DNA of 64,000 bases, from positions 102,799 through 166,798 of the forward strand of contig NZ_POXG01000005.1 of the NCBI RefSeq assembly GCF_003044565.1, written 5' to 3'. The DNA is from Neisseria sicca (GTDB lineage Bacteria > Pseudomonadota > Gammaproteobacteria > Burkholderiales > Neisseriaceae). Shown piece after piece: positions 33,403-43,277 of the stretch. The translations under genes and the position numbers were made by a program. How positions within the stretch are numbered: the stretch's first letter is position 1; every line of letters begins with the position of its first letter. The notes under the pieces are model-generated. The model was not told the origin of the DNA. It saw only the letters and a program-made list of their open reading frames with translations, and made no database searches.

Positions 33403-36018
33403 ATGAACGCATCAGCCGACAATGTCGTCAGCCCCGCCGTCGCCGAGGTCAACAGTTTGGTTGAAAAGGGTTTGCGCTCGTTGGACGAGTTTCGCAAGCT
33501 GAATCAGGAGCAGATTGATTATATCGTTGCCAAAGCCTCCATTGCCGCGCTGGACAAACATGGTGTGCTCGCCATGCACGCGGTCGAAGAAACGGGACGC
33601 GGTGTATTTGAAGATAAGGCGACCAAAAACCTGTTTGCCTGCGAAAACGTCGTGCGCCGCCTGCGCGATTTGAAAACCGTGGGCGTCATCAGCGAAGACG
33701 ATGTAACCGGCATTACCGAAATCGCCGATCCGGTCGGGGTCGTCTGCGGTATCGTGCCGACCACCAATCCGACTTCCACCACCATTTTCAAATCCCTGAT
33801 TGCGCTGAAAACCCGCAATCCGATTATTTTCTCGTTCCACCCTTCCGCCCAGCAGTGTTCCGCCCACGCCGCCCAAATTGTGCGCGATGCCGCGATTGCC
33901 GCCGGCGCGCCGGAAAACTGTATCCAGTGGATTGAAAAACCGTCTATGGAAGGCACTTCCGCGCTGATGAAGCATCCGGGCGTGGCGACGATTTTGGCGA
34001 CCGGCGGCAATGCGATGGTGGAAGCCGCTTATTCCTGCGGTAAACCCGCGCTCGGCGTCGGGGCGGGCAACGTGCCTGCCTATGTCGAAAAAACGGCAAA
34101 CATCCAACAGGCGGCACACGACATCGTGATGTCCAAAGCGTTCGATAACGGCATGATTTGCGCCAGCGAACAAGCCGTCATCGCCGACAAAGAGATTTAT
34201 AAAGAGCTGGTCGAAGAGTTCAAATCCTACGGCGTGTACTTCGCCAACAAAAAAGAAAAAGCCATGCTCGAAGACTTCATCTTCGGCGTCACGGCAAACT
34301 GCGCCAACTGCGGCGGCGCGAAACTCAATTCCGCCGTTGTGGGCAAACCGGCGGCGTGGATTGCCGAACAGGCCGGGTTTAAAGTCCCCGAAAAAACCAA
34401 CATCATCATCGCCGAATGCCGCGAAGTCGGCCCCAACGAGCCGCTGACCCGCGAAAAACTCTCGCCCGTACTGGCAATGCTCAAAGCAGATTCCACCGAA
34501 CAAGGCTTGCAGTTTGCCGAACAAATGGTCGCCTTCGACGGCTTGGGACACTCCGCCGCCATCCATACCGCCGACCATGAATTGGCAAAAACCTTCGGTA
34601 CCCGCGTCAAAGCCCTGCGCGTGATTTGGAACTCGCCCTCCACCTTCGGCGGCATCGGCGACGTTTACAACGCCTTCCTGCCGTCCCTGACCTTGGGCTG
34701 CGGCTCTTACGGCAAAAACTCCGTCGGCGGCAACGTCAGCGCAGTCAACCTGTTAAACATCAAAAAAGTAGGCCGTCGGAGAAACAACATGCAATGGTTC
34801 AAAGTACCCGCCAAAATCTATTTCGAGCGCGATTCCATCCAATACCTGCAAGACATGAAAGACTGCGAAAGAGTCATGATTGTGACCGACCGTTCGATGG
34901 TCGATTTGGGCTTCGTCGATAAAGTGACCCACCAGCTCCACCAACGCAAAAACAAAGTAACCATCCAGCTTTTCACCGATGTCGAAGCCGATCCGAGCGT
35001 CCAAACCGTCTATAAAGGCACGGATTTGATGCGCAGCTTCCAGCCCGACACCATCATCGCGCTGGGCGGCGGCTCGCCGATGGACGCGGCAAAAGCCATG
35101 TGGCTCTTCTACGAACAGCCCCAAGTCGATTTTGAAGACCTCGTCCAAAAATTCATGGACATCCGCAAACGCGCCTTCCGCTTCCCCGAGTTGGGCCGCA
35201 AAGCCAAATTCATCGGCATCCCCACCACATCGGGCACCGGCTCCGAAGTCACGCCGTTTACCGTCATCAGCGACGGCGACAAAAAATACCCCATTGCCGA
35301 CTACTCGCTAACCCCGACCATCGCCATCGTCGATCCCGCGTTTACCATGACCGTCCCCGCCGGCGTAACCGCCGACACCGGTCTGGACGTACTGACCCAC
35401 GCCGTAGAAGCATACGTTTCCGTGCTCGCCAACGACTTTACCGACGGCCTCGCCCTGCAAGCCATCAAGCTCGTGTTCCAATACCTCGAACGCTCCTACA
35501 AACACGGCGCGTCCGACCCCGAAGCGCGCGAACACATGCACAACGCCTCCACCATCGCAGGCATGGCGTTCTCCAACGCATTCCTCGGCATCAACCACTC
35601 GATGGCGCATAAAATCGGCGGCAAATACCACGTTCCGCACGGCCGCGCCAACGCCATCCTGCTGCCGCACGTCATCCGCTACAACGGCACGCGTCCGCAG
35701 AAAACCGCCACCTGGCCGAAGTACAACTACTACAAAGCCGACCTGAAATATCAGGAAATCGCCCGTACCTTAGGCCTGCCGTGCGCCACCCCGGCCGAAG
35801 GCGTAGAATCCTTCGCCCGCGCCTGTCACGAACTGGCGGTCAACGTCGGCATCAAAATGTCGTTCAAAGAACAAGGCATCGACGAAAAAACCTTCATCGA
35901 CGGCCGCAAAGAACTGGCAATACTGTCCTTTGAAGACCAATGCACCCCCGCCAACCCGCGTCTGGCATTGGTTGCCGACATGGAGGAAATCCTGACCAAA
36001 GCATATTACGGCGAATAA
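33403..36018 (+). CDS. adhE: Bifunctional aldehyde-alcohol dehydrogenase AdhE
   Basis: An 871-residue fermentative enzyme reducing acetyl-CoA to acetaldehyde and then ethanol with NADH; members form helical spirosomes. The N-terminal CoA-acylating aldehyde dehydrogenase includes GIVPTTNPTSTTIFKSL and the catalytic cysteine in NGMICASEQ (near residue 253). A linker leads to the C-terminal iron alcohol dehydrogenase with GGGSPMDAAKAMW and iron-ligand histidines in NHSMAHKIGGKYHVPHGRAN. Length is normal for the family. AAGGAG eight bases upstream fixes the ATG at 33403. The FNR-like site suggests oxygen-limited expression. The gene is monocistronic with a DUS terminator. Confidence 0.95.
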   Translation: MNASADNVVSPAVAEVNSLVEKGLRSLDEFRKLNQEQIDYIVAKASIAALDKHGVLAMHAVEETGRGVFEDKATKNLFACENVVRRLRDLKTVGVISEDDVTGITEIADPVGVVCGIVPTTNPTSTTIFKSLIALKTRNPIIFSFHPSAQQCSAHAAQIVRDAAIAAGAPENCIQWIEKPSMEGTSALMKHPGVATILATGGNAMVEAAYSCGKPALGVGAGNVPAYVEKTANIQQAAHDIVMSKAFDNGMICASEQAVIADKEIYKELVEEFKSYGVYFANKKEKAMLEDFIFGVTANCANCGGAKLNSAVVGKPAAWIAEQAGFKVPEKTNIIIAECREVGPNEPLTREKLSPVLAMLKADSTEQGLQFAEQMVAFDGLGHSAAIHTADHELAKTFGTRVKALRVIWNSPSTFGGIGDVYNAFLPSLTLGCGSYGKNSVGGNVSAVNLLNIKKVGRRRNNMQWFKVPAKIYFERDSIQYLQDMKDCERVMIVTDRSMVDLGFVDKVTHQLHQRKNKVTIQLFTDVEADPSVQTVYKGTDLMRSFQPDTIIALGGGSPMDAAKAMWLFYEQPQVDFEDLVQKFMDIRKRAFRFPELGRKAKFIGIPTTSGTGSEVTPFTVISDGDKKYPIADYSLTPTIAIVDPAFTMTVPAGVTADTGLDVLTHAVEAYVSVLANDFTDGLALQAIKLVFQYLERSYKHGASDPEAREHMHNASTIAGMAFSNAFLGINHSMAHKIGGKYHVPHGRANAILLPHVIRYNGTRPQKTATWPKYNYYKADLKYQEIARTLGLPCATPAEGVESFARACHELAVNVGIKMSFKEQGIDEKTFIDGRKELAILSFEDQCTPANPRLALVADMEEILTKAYYGE

Positions 36019-36046
36019 AGTTCGCGAAACACAATAAGGCGTAAGG

Positions 36047-36094
36047 AAAAGGTCGTCTGAAAAACCAGAAATACGGTTTTCAGACGACCTTTTT
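36047..36094. terminator. Inverted DUS pair terminator after adhE
   Basis: AAAAGGTCGTCTGAAAAACC and its inverse followed by a T-tract. Confidence 0.85.
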
Positions 36095-36379
36095 GAAAAG
36101 ATTGGCATAAAACTTGCATGAAATTCAAGCGAGAAATTTACGTTTCATCAAAGATGTGATTAAACATCAAAAGAAACAACCAGTAACGCGATTTTACCCG
36201 TGCCAAACACACGCTTGCCTGAAGACGATATATCATCGCTTCCATTTATGTCCGTATGAAATTGTTACAAAGTGACAATAAATGTCATCAGAATGAAAAC
36301 GGCGGCGCACGGATAACATCGAATCTTGACCATGCAACGGCTGTCTGACCAAAACTGCCGCCACCAAAAAGGATTAACC
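36095..36379. other. AT-rich intergenic region upstream of the BamE-like gene
   Basis: About 285 bases with no gene or named repeat. It probably holds the promoter for the lipoprotein/transpeptidase pair. AAGGATTAACC at its end is the ribosome binding site. Confidence 0.5.
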
Positions 36380-36910
36380 ATGAAAACGTCCCGCATTGCC
36401 AAAACCGCCCTTTACCTCGCCGCCGCAGCCGTATTGTCAGCCTGTGCCGGCAAAAGCCACGTTAAAGCCGACGGAACGACGGACAACCCCGTCTTTCCGA
36501 AACCCTACTCCGTAACCTTCAACAAAAACCAAGGCACATTCCCGACCGCCGATGAACTCGAACAGATGAAACCGGGTCTGAGCAAAGACGACATTTACAA
36601 AATCCTCGGCCGTCCGCACTACGATGAAGGTATGTTCGGCGTGCGCGAATGGAACTACCTCTTCCACTTCCGCACCCCCGGCGTTCCCGCCAACCCTCAC
36701 ATCGGCTCTGACGTAGAAGGCATTACCACTTGCCAATACAAAGTCTTGTTTGACAAACACAAATACGCACGAAGCTTCCATTGGAAAGCCGTCTTCCCAG
36801 AAGATGCCGTCTGCCCGCCCGTACAAGAAGTTGCCCCACAACCCGCGCCCGAACCTCAAATCATCATCCGTGAGGTTGCGCCTGAAACACCCCACCGAAT
36901 CCGCAGATAA
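36380..36910 (+). CDS. SmpA/OmlA (BamE-like) outer-membrane lipoprotein
   Basis: A 176-residue lipoprotein with lipobox LSAC (C22). The SmpA/OmlA fold region (residues ~55-135) contains PTADELEQMKPGLSKDDIYKILGRPHYDEGMFGVREWNYLF, the typical two-helix, three-strand BamE-like motif split across this stretch. The C-terminal tail is Pro-rich. Canonical BamE is shorter, so this is a relative probably involved in envelope assembly or in binding a barrel protein. AAGGA precedes the ATG. It is 9 bases upstream of the transpeptidase-like gene, so the pair is co-transcribed. Confidence 0.85.
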   Translation: MKTSRIAKTALYLAAAAVLSACAGKSHVKADGTTDNPVFPKPYSVTFNKNQGTFPTADELEQMKPGLSKDDIYKILGRPHYDEGMFGVREWNYLFHFRTPGVPANPHIGSDVEGITTCQYKVLFDKHKYARSFHWKAVFPEDAVCPPVQEVAPQPAPEPQIIIREVAPETPHRIRR

Positions 36911-36919
36911 TAGGAAACC

Positions 36920-37351
36920 ATGTTTAAAAGAATCATCCTCGGCGTATCGCTGCTGGCAGGGCTGAACAGCTTTGCAGCAGCCGATGCCGCCAAAGAATAC
37001 ATGCAACGCAAAAAAGTCATCGTCAACACCGCCAAAGCCGAGCTGTGCTTTGCCGACGATGGTCAGTGCCACCCCGTACTCATCGGTAAAACCACGCCCA
37101 AAGGCAAATTTGACATGCAGTTGATGAAGACTTCCAAACCCGGCTACGGCGGCGAAGTCATCGGCTTCAAGCAGGAAAAAGACTTCCTCTTCGCCCTGCA
37201 CCGCGTTTGGACGCTCAAGCCTTCCGAACACCGCATGCAACGCATCGCCTCCGATGTCGTCTCCGACCGCGTCATGACCAACGGCTGCATCAACGTCACC
37301 GACAAAGTGTACGACAAGCTGCGCAATTACTTCGTTTTGGAAGTGATTTGA
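36920..37351 (+). CDS. Small L,D-transpeptidase-like (YkuD) periplasmic protein
   Basis: A 143-residue exported protein with a signal peptide cut near residue 22. It has a compact YkuD-like fold: KKVIVNTAKAELCF (first strands), GKTTPKGKFDM (the glycine-rich G-K-TP-G segment), FALHRVW (His) and TNGCINVTD, which fits the catalytic (S/T)xGC(I/R)N motif with Cys. L,D-transpeptidases cross-link peptidoglycan or attach proteins to it. Here it may be a carboxypeptidase-like relative, because the usual upstream catalytic His spacing is long. It follows the BamE-like lipoprotein by 9 bases. Confidence 0.78.
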   Translation: MFKRIILGVSLLAGLNSFAAADAAKEYMQRKKVIVNTAKAELCFADDGQCHPVLIGKTTPKGKFDMQLMKTSKPGYGGEVIGFKQEKDFLFALHRVWTLKPSEHRMQRIASDVVSDRVMTNGCINVTDKVYDKLRNYFVLEVI

Positions 37352-37377
37352 CGGACTGTTCTACATAGCATGGATGC

Positions 37378-37426
37378 AAAAGGTCGTCTGAAAACCCTAG
37401 ATTTGGGTTTTCAGATGACCTTTTTA
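37378..37426. terminator. Inverted DUS pair terminator
   Basis: AAAGGTCGTCTGAAAACCC and its inverse with one mismatch in the right DUS (CAGATGACCT), then a T-tract. Confidence 0.8.
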
Positions 37427-38702
37427 TTCAATCCAAGCGGGTTTTATTCAATTAATATTTGGGATAACTGAAGTAGCGTGGGCTTCGCCCGCGAAATCCG
37501 CTATCCAACAATCAAAATCAGACAACAGTCACATAGGCATTCATCTTGATATTTATATCGTGGGCAAAGCCCACGCTACTCGTTGCTGTAACGGAAACTT
37601 TGTCCCTTCCCCCGTCTGGCGGGGGAAGGTTAGGATGGGGGTGGCTTTGTGGCTTTAGGTAAAATCAAATTCGTGCCAACCGTAGAGCCACCCTCTCCCC
37701 AGCCCTCTCCCGCCGGACGGGAGAGGGAGCAGATTGCAGGCAAAAATAAGGTCGTCTGAAAACTTTGAGATTTGAGTTTTAGAGAAACTCGTCCCCCCAT
37801 TTTCAGACGACCTCGTTTATTCAATCCATACAACTTAGGTAGCGTGGGCTTTGCCCACGAAATCCATTATCCGACAATCAAAATCAAACAACAGCCGAAT
37901 GGGCATCCATTTCGGCTTTCATCTCGTGAGCAAAGCCCACGCTACTCGTTGCTGTAACGGAAACTTTGTCCCTTCCCCCGTCTGGCGGGGGAAGGTTAGG
38001 ATGGGGGTGGCTTTGTGGCTTTAGGTAAAATCAAATTCGTGCCAACCGTAGAGCCACCCTCTCCCCAGCCCTCTCCCGCCGGACGGGAGAGGGAGCAGAT
38101 TGCAGGCAAAAATAAGGTCGTCTGAAAACTTTGAGATTTGAGTTTTAGAGAAACTCGTCCCCCCATTTTCAGACGACCTCGTTTATTCAATCCATACAAC
38201 TTAGGTAGCGTGGGCTTTGCCCACGAAATCCATTATCCGACAATCAAAATCAAACAACAGCCGAATGGGCATCCATTTCGGCTTTCATCTCGTGAGCAAA
38301 GCCCACGCTACTCGTTGCAGCAACGACAACTTGTCCCTTCCCCCGTCCGGCGAGGGAAGGTTAGGATGGGGGTGGCTTTGTGGGTTTAGGTCAAATTAAA
38401 TTCGTATAGCCCACAGAACCACCCTCTCCCCAGCCCTCTCCCGCCAGACGGGAGAGGGGGCGGGTTGCAGGTAAAAATAGGGTCGTCTGAAAACTTTGGG
38501 ATTTGGGGTTTAGAGAAATTCGTTCTACCCCCGTTTTCAGATGACCTCGTTTATTCAATCAAAACAGGTTTGGGATAACCGAAGTAGCTTGGGCTTCGTC
38601 CACGAAACCTACCACCTAACAATCCAAATCAGATAATAGTCGAATGGACTTTCATTTCGGCATTCATTTCGCGGGCAAAGCCCACGCTACGGATTGCCCC
38701 TC
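37427..38702. repeat. Mosaic repeat block, no genes
   Basis: About 1,275 bases made of the same modules as 28545-29515, in the opposite orientation. These are GTAGCGTGGGC palindromic pairs, GGGGGAAGG...GGTGGCTTTGTGG modules, CCCTCTCCC modules and three DUS-bounded units (37749-37813, 38115-38179, 38480-38547). It contains a 366-bp tandem duplication. Incidental open frames of about 60-80 codons are not genes. Confidence 0.88.
37565..38296. repeat. Exact-looking tandem duplication, unit 366 bp
   Basis: Bases 37565-37930 and 37931-38296 appear the same by eye. The unit starts in CAAAGCCCACGCTACTCGTT. A third start of the unit at 38297 diverges after about 20 bases. Unequal crossing-over between GTAGCGTGGGC modules is the likely origin. 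Confidence 0.85.
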
Positions 38703-40478
38703 CTATTTCCACCACCCGCTACTCAGCGGGAACGTTATCGGGTCGTAATACTTCGGCAGTTGTTGCGGGATGCCGAGGTTGTTGCGGTAAACAACGCGGT
38801 AGCGGTCGGCGTACCAGGCGGGGACGATGATGTATTGGTGGCGGATGGTGCGGTCTAGTGCTTGGGCGGTGGTTTTCAGCTCTTCGCGGTTGGTAAAGCT
38901 GCCGAAATGTTTGAGCAGCTTTTCGAATTCGGGGCGGCACACGCCGGCGAGGTTTTGGCTGCCGGGGATTTTGGCGGCTTCGCAGCTGAAATAATCATAT
39001 TGTTCGTTGCCCGGGCTTTCGCTGTTGGAATAGGCGGTAATGGTCATGTCGAAGTCGAAATCGTTGAGACGCCTTTGGTATAAGGCGGGGTCGGTAACGC
39101 GGATGTTCATGGTGACGCCGATTTTGGCGAGGTCGCGCTGCCATTTGGCGGTAATGCGTTCGTAGGTTTTGGAGGCGGTCAGGAACTCGAAGGTCAGGGG
39201 TTTGCCTCGGCTGTCGGTCAGTTTGCCGTTTTTGTAGCGGTAACCTGCTTTTTCAAAGAGGGCGCGGGCTTTGAGCAGGTTGGGGCGTATGCCTGTCTTC
39301 GGGTCGGTTTGAGGCGGCTCGGGGACGGGTTGGTTCAGGACGGCGGGATCGAGAGTGTTGCCGAGGGACTGGAGCAGTTTCAGTTCCGCACCTTGCGGTT
39401 TGCCTGTCGCCGCCATCTCGCTGTTGGTGAAGAAGCTGTTGCTGCGGCGGTATGCGCCGTAAAAAATACGCGCGTTGACGCTTTCAAAGTCGAAGCTCTC
39501 GACCATCGCCTGCCGCACGAGGATGTTGTTGAACGGGACGCGGCGCATATTCATAACGAAGCCCTGCATACCGGCGTCGCTTTTCTGCACCCATTCGTGC
39601 TTGCCCATGCCGCGTTTGGCGAGCATTTCGTCGGAATAGCCCCGCGCCCAGTTTCGGGCGATGTTTTCATAAACGAAGTCGTATTGTCCGGCTTTGAGTC
39701 CTTCGAGGCGGACGCTGTTGTCTTTGAAATATTTGAAGCGGACGGTGTCGAAGTTATATCTGCCTTTGCGGGTCGGGAGGTTTTGCGCCCAGTAGTTTTT
39801 GTCGCGCGCGTATTCGCTCATGCGCCCGATGTCTGCTTTGACGAAGCGGTAGGGACCGGAGCCGATGGGCATTTTGTTTGCACCTTTTTCCAGCCCTTCG
39901 GGATAGCTTTTATGAGAAAAGACAGGCAGTTGACCTAATGCCATGTGTAATTCGGCGTTGCGCTGTTTGAAGCGGAAAACGACTGTCCTGTCGTCGGGCG
40001 TTTCGACTTTGGCAACGTCGCTCCAGTATATGCGGTAGAAGGGATTGGCGGCTTTGTCTTGGGTAAGCAGGCGGAAGGAGGCGGCTACGTCTTTGGCAAG
40101 CACGGGATCGCCGTTGTGGAATTTGGCTTTCGGGTTGAGCTTGAATGTTGCCGACAATCCGTCTTCGGCAAGTGAGAAGTCTTCCGCCAGCAGTCCGTAC
40201 ATGGAGAAAGGTTCGTCCCAGCTGTTGTCTGTAAGCCTGTCCACGGTCAGCGTAAGAACGCCGGCTTCTTTGTCGCCTTTGAGGGTAAACGGGTTGAACG
40301 TATCAAAGCCGCCCTGCATCGGTAGGGAAAACACGCCGCCTTTGGGCGCGTCGGGATTGACGTATTCGTAGGCGCGAAAGTCGGCGGGATATTTCGGCTC
40401 CTGCCCCAAACCCAAACCGTATGCGGCAAAAGCGGTGGCAGAGGAGAAGGAAAGTAGCAGCAGGACGAGCGTTTTCAT
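38703..40478 (-). CDS. Peptide/microcin ABC transporter substrate-binding protein (YejA-like)
   Basis: A 591-residue periplasmic SBP_bac_5 protein with a signal peptide cut near residue 18 (AFA/AYG). Landmarks are YVNPDAPKGGVFSLPMQGGFDTFNPF near the N-terminus, AKFHNGDPVLAKDVAASF, MPIGSGPYRF and the C-terminal HQYIIVPAWYADRYRVVYRNN typical of YejA. It would deliver oligopeptides or a microcin C-like compound to a YejBEF permease, but no permease gene is adjacent. The ATG at 40478 begins the signal peptide; the frame extends upstream through a DUS without a signal. The gene ends next to the repeat block. Confidence 0.88.
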   Translation of the reverse strand: MKTLVLLLLSFSSATAFAAYGLGLGQEPKYPADFRAYEYVNPDAPKGGVFSLPMQGGFDTFNPFTLKGDKEAGVLTLTVDRLTDNSWDEPFSMYGLLAEDFSLAEDGLSATFKLNPKAKFHNGDPVLAKDVAASFRLLTQDKAANPFYRIYWSDVAKVETPDDRTVVFRFKQRNAELHMALGQLPVFSHKSYPEGLEKGANKMPIGSGPYRFVKADIGRMSEYARDKNYWAQNLPTRKGRYNFDTVRFKYFKDNSVRLEGLKAGQYDFVYENIARNWARGYSDEMLAKRGMGKHEWVQKSDAGMQGFVMNMRRVPFNNILVRQAMVESFDFESVNARIFYGAYRRSNSFFTNSEMAATGKPQGAELKLLQSLGNTLDPAVLNQPVPEPPQTDPKTGIRPNLLKARALFEKAGYRYKNGKLTDSRGKPLTFEFLTASKTYERITAKWQRDLAKIGVTMNIRVTDPALYQRRLNDFDFDMTITAYSNSESPGNEQYDYFSCEAAKIPGSQNLAGVCRPEFEKLLKHFGSFTNREELKTTAQALDRTIRHQYIIVPAWYADRYRVVYRNNLGIPQQLPKYYDPITFPLSSGWWK

Positions 40479-40518
40479 GAGATTCCAAACCGAACAGGAC
40501 GATGAAGCCCGATTATAG

Positions 40519-40557
40519 CAAAAGGTAGTCTGAAAACCGTTTTCAGACGACCTTTTG
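40519..40557. terminator. DUS pair hairpin, left copy with one mismatch
   Basis: AAAGGTAGTCTGAAAACCG and its inverse TTTCAGACGACCTTTTG. It lies just downstream of the YihY gene. Confidence 0.75.
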
Positions 40558-40572
40558 TGTGTTTCAAAATCC

Positions 40573-41805
40573 TCAAGAAGACTGCTGCCGGTTTTTCGCC
40601 TGCGCGTCAAACTCCGCCAGCGTCATGTTCAAAGTCTGCAAACACGGCGTCATCACCGCATCGACGGCTTGGTTCACATGGTCCCTTCCCAAAGGCGACG
40701 GACGGTAAACAAAGAGCTTGAAGAGTTCGTTCAACTCAATCGAATCCGCCCCCGTTTTCAACACCCAGCCCTGACGGCCGTTGTAGATATAGCCGTGCCG
40801 CGCCAGCTTTTCCAGAAGCTCGCCCAATTCATCGTAGCCCATATTGATATGTCGTCTGAACTCCTGAACAGGCAAGGCTTTACCCTCTTTTTGCGCCGCA
40901 TCCAAAAGCAGCAGGATTTTCAACACATCATCAAACCGCCCTCGCGCATCGAATCCCCTGCGGAACGCATCGCCCTGCCAATAAGACAGTGACGAAGTCA
41001 GCACCGCGCCGCCCAACACCAGCGTCCACAGCAAATTCAGCCACACCAAGAAAAACGGTACGGCGGCAAAAGCCCCGTAAATCGAGCGATAGCCGTCGAA
41101 ATTGCCCATATACCAAGCAAACAGGAAACGCGCCGTCTCCAAGCAAAACGCCGTGACCAAAGCCCCGATAAACGCATGACGCGCAGGCACGAAGCGGTTG
41201 GGCACAAAACGGTACAGCCCCCACAGCAAAAGCGTGGCAAAAAACAGCGTACCCAAGGTTTGCAGTAACCCCACCGCCCATTGCGGCGCAAACGAAGCCA
41301 GCGCAGAATCCTGCACCGACCCGACCATAAAAGAAATCCCCACACCCAAAGACAGCGGTCCAAAAGTCAGCAACGCCCAATACACCAAAAACTGCATCAT
41401 CCAAGGCCGCTGCGAATTGACCCGCCAAATCCGGTTAAACGTATTGTCAATCGTCCGAATCAGCATCAGCGACGTCACCACCAGCATCACACTACCGATC
41501 GCCGTCAACTTTCCCGCCTGATTGCGGAACGCATTGATATAATCAAACACCATGTCCGCACCCTGCGGCACAATAGTCTGATTGACGAACGCAACAAAAG
41601 AATCCGACCAACGGTCGAACACAGGGAAAATCGAAGCGACCGCCACCATCACCGTCAATACCGGCACCAAAGCCAGAAGCGTCGTAAACGTCATACTTGC
41701 CGCAGCCTGCGGCACACGCTCCTCATCGAAACGCCGGACCACAAACCACGCAAAAGCAAACGCCTTACTGTCCGACAAACCTTGCCACCATTTCAAAAAC
41801 GGCAT
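40573..41805 (-). CDS. YihY/BrkB-family inner-membrane protein
   Basis: A 410-residue membrane protein (formerly 'ribonuclease BN', a disproved role). It has about six transmembrane segments within residues 25-280, the conserved AAASMTFTTLLALVPVLTV and FAAVPFFLVWLNLLWTLVLGGA motifs, and a cytoplasmic winged-helix-like C-terminus (residues ~295-385). The start at 41805 is preferred because GGGAAAG lies 5 bases upstream; an in-frame ATG at 41829 lacks this. It is divergent from the WrbA-like gene. The function is unknown; some relatives are linked to virulence or envelope traits. Confidence 0.88.
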   Translation of the reverse strand: MPFLKWWQGLSDSKAFAFAWFVVRRFDEERVPQAAASMTFTTLLALVPVLTVMVAVASIFPVFDRWSDSFVAFVNQTIVPQGADMVFDYINAFRNQAGKLTAIGSVMLVVTSLMLIRTIDNTFNRIWRVNSQRPWMMQFLVYWALLTFGPLSLGVGISFMVGSVQDSALASFAPQWAVGLLQTLGTLFFATLLLWGLYRFVPNRFVPARHAFIGALVTAFCLETARFLFAWYMGNFDGYRSIYGAFAAVPFFLVWLNLLWTLVLGGAVLTSSLSYWQGDAFRRGFDARGRFDDVLKILLLLDAAQKEGKALPVQEFRRHINMGYDELGELLEKLARHGYIYNGRQGWVLKTGADSIELNELFKLFVYRPSPLGRDHVNQAVDAVMTPCLQTLNMTLAEFDAQAKNRQQSS

Positions 41806-41927
41806 AATCTTTCCCGAAAAAATAACCAATTAAAAATAAAAAACAGAAAACGCCGCAGCGCACTCTACGTCGTCTGAAAACACAGCTTCAACAGCCAAAC
41901 ACCGATTTTCAACCAACCCCATTGTAA

Positions 41928-42542
<615 letters not shown>

Positions 42543-42576
42543 AGCGGATAACTTAGCAAACCAATCCGCCACAAAC

Positions 42577-42622
42577 TAAAAGGTCGTCTGAAAACCTGAT
42601 TTCCAAGTTTTCAGACGACCTC
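42577..42622. terminator. Inverted DUS pair terminator after wrbA
   Basis: AAAAGGTCGTCTGAAAACC and its inverse between convergent genes; the T-tract is short. Confidence 0.8.
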
Positions 42623-42655
42623 GTCCATGCTTATCGGCTTTTCCCCGTTTACAGC

Positions 42656-43189
42656 CTATCTGCCATCTTTCTGACGGATAAAGGCATCGGCTTTGGCGCG
42701 GCGTTCGGTTTCTTCAGCAACGGTTTTACGCAGCAATTCATCAACAGGGATACCTCGGCGCGGCGCTTCTTCTTCCACATACTGTTTTATCTTACTGTCC
42801 ATGTACGCCTCTACTTGGCGGCGCAAACGGTCGCGTTCTTCGCGGCTTTCTGCGCAAAGGCGCTTCAACTCCTTATCTTCAAGATAGTAAAAGCTTTGTT
42901 TTTTGAATTCCTCCTCCAGTTTCGGATATTGTCGGCACTGATCGACTTTCGGATGGTTAAACAACAAAACCATAGACAAAAGGTCGAAATATTCGGCGGT
43001 CTCTTTATTGTCCCGATAACAAAGCGAACCGTTCGCCAAAGTATTGGTATCTTTAAACAATTGCCCGCACTCGGCGGCAAGCTTTTTATTTGCCGCAGCA
43101 TCGGATGATGACGCACCGGTTTGGTTTTGCGCGGCGGCAGAAACGGGCAAACCGGCGAGCAGCAAAGAAAATACAAAGGCTTTTTTCAT
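42656..43189 (-). CDS. Secreted hypothetical protein with charged helical C-terminus
   Basis: A 177-residue protein with a clear signal peptide (MKKAFVFSLLLAGLPVSAAA, cut near residue 20). It has four cysteines in the mature part (in AAECGQLF, GSLCYRDN, VDQCRQYP and KRLCAESR), suggesting two disulfides in the periplasm. The rest is a highly charged helix (residues ~105-175) rich in Glu, Arg and Lys. I do not recognise the family. It is followed by a DUS pair and lies at the edge of the AT-rich DUF4189 pocket. Confidence 0.75.
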   Translation of the reverse strand: MKKAFVFSLLLAGLPVSAAAQNQTGASSSDAAANKKLAAECGQLFKDTNTLANGSLCYRDNKETAEYFDLLSMVLLFNHPKVDQCRQYPKLEEEFKKQSFYYLEDKELKRLCAESREERDRLRRQVEAYMDSKIKQYVEEEAPRRGIPVDELLRKTVAEETERRAKADAFIRQKDGR

Positions 43190-43241
43190 ACAGGGTACTT
43201 TCAAAAAAACAGATGGGAAAATGATAAAGATTTCAGATACC

Positions 43242-43273
43242 GAGGTCGTCTGAAAACTTTCAGACGACCTTTG
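43242..43273. repeat. Tight inverted DUS pair
   Basis: GAGGTCGTCTGAAAACTTTCAGACGACCTTTG lies just downstream of the truncated DUF4189 gene (minus strand) and just upstream of the hypothetical gene. It may end transcription of the pseudogene. Confidence 0.75.
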
Positions 43274-43277
43274 CCCG

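Noticed and set aside
37630..38199. Two identical 67-codon open frames suggesting a small duplicated gene
   Set aside because: They consist wholly of intergenic repeat modules within the 366-bp duplication and lack ribosome binding sites.
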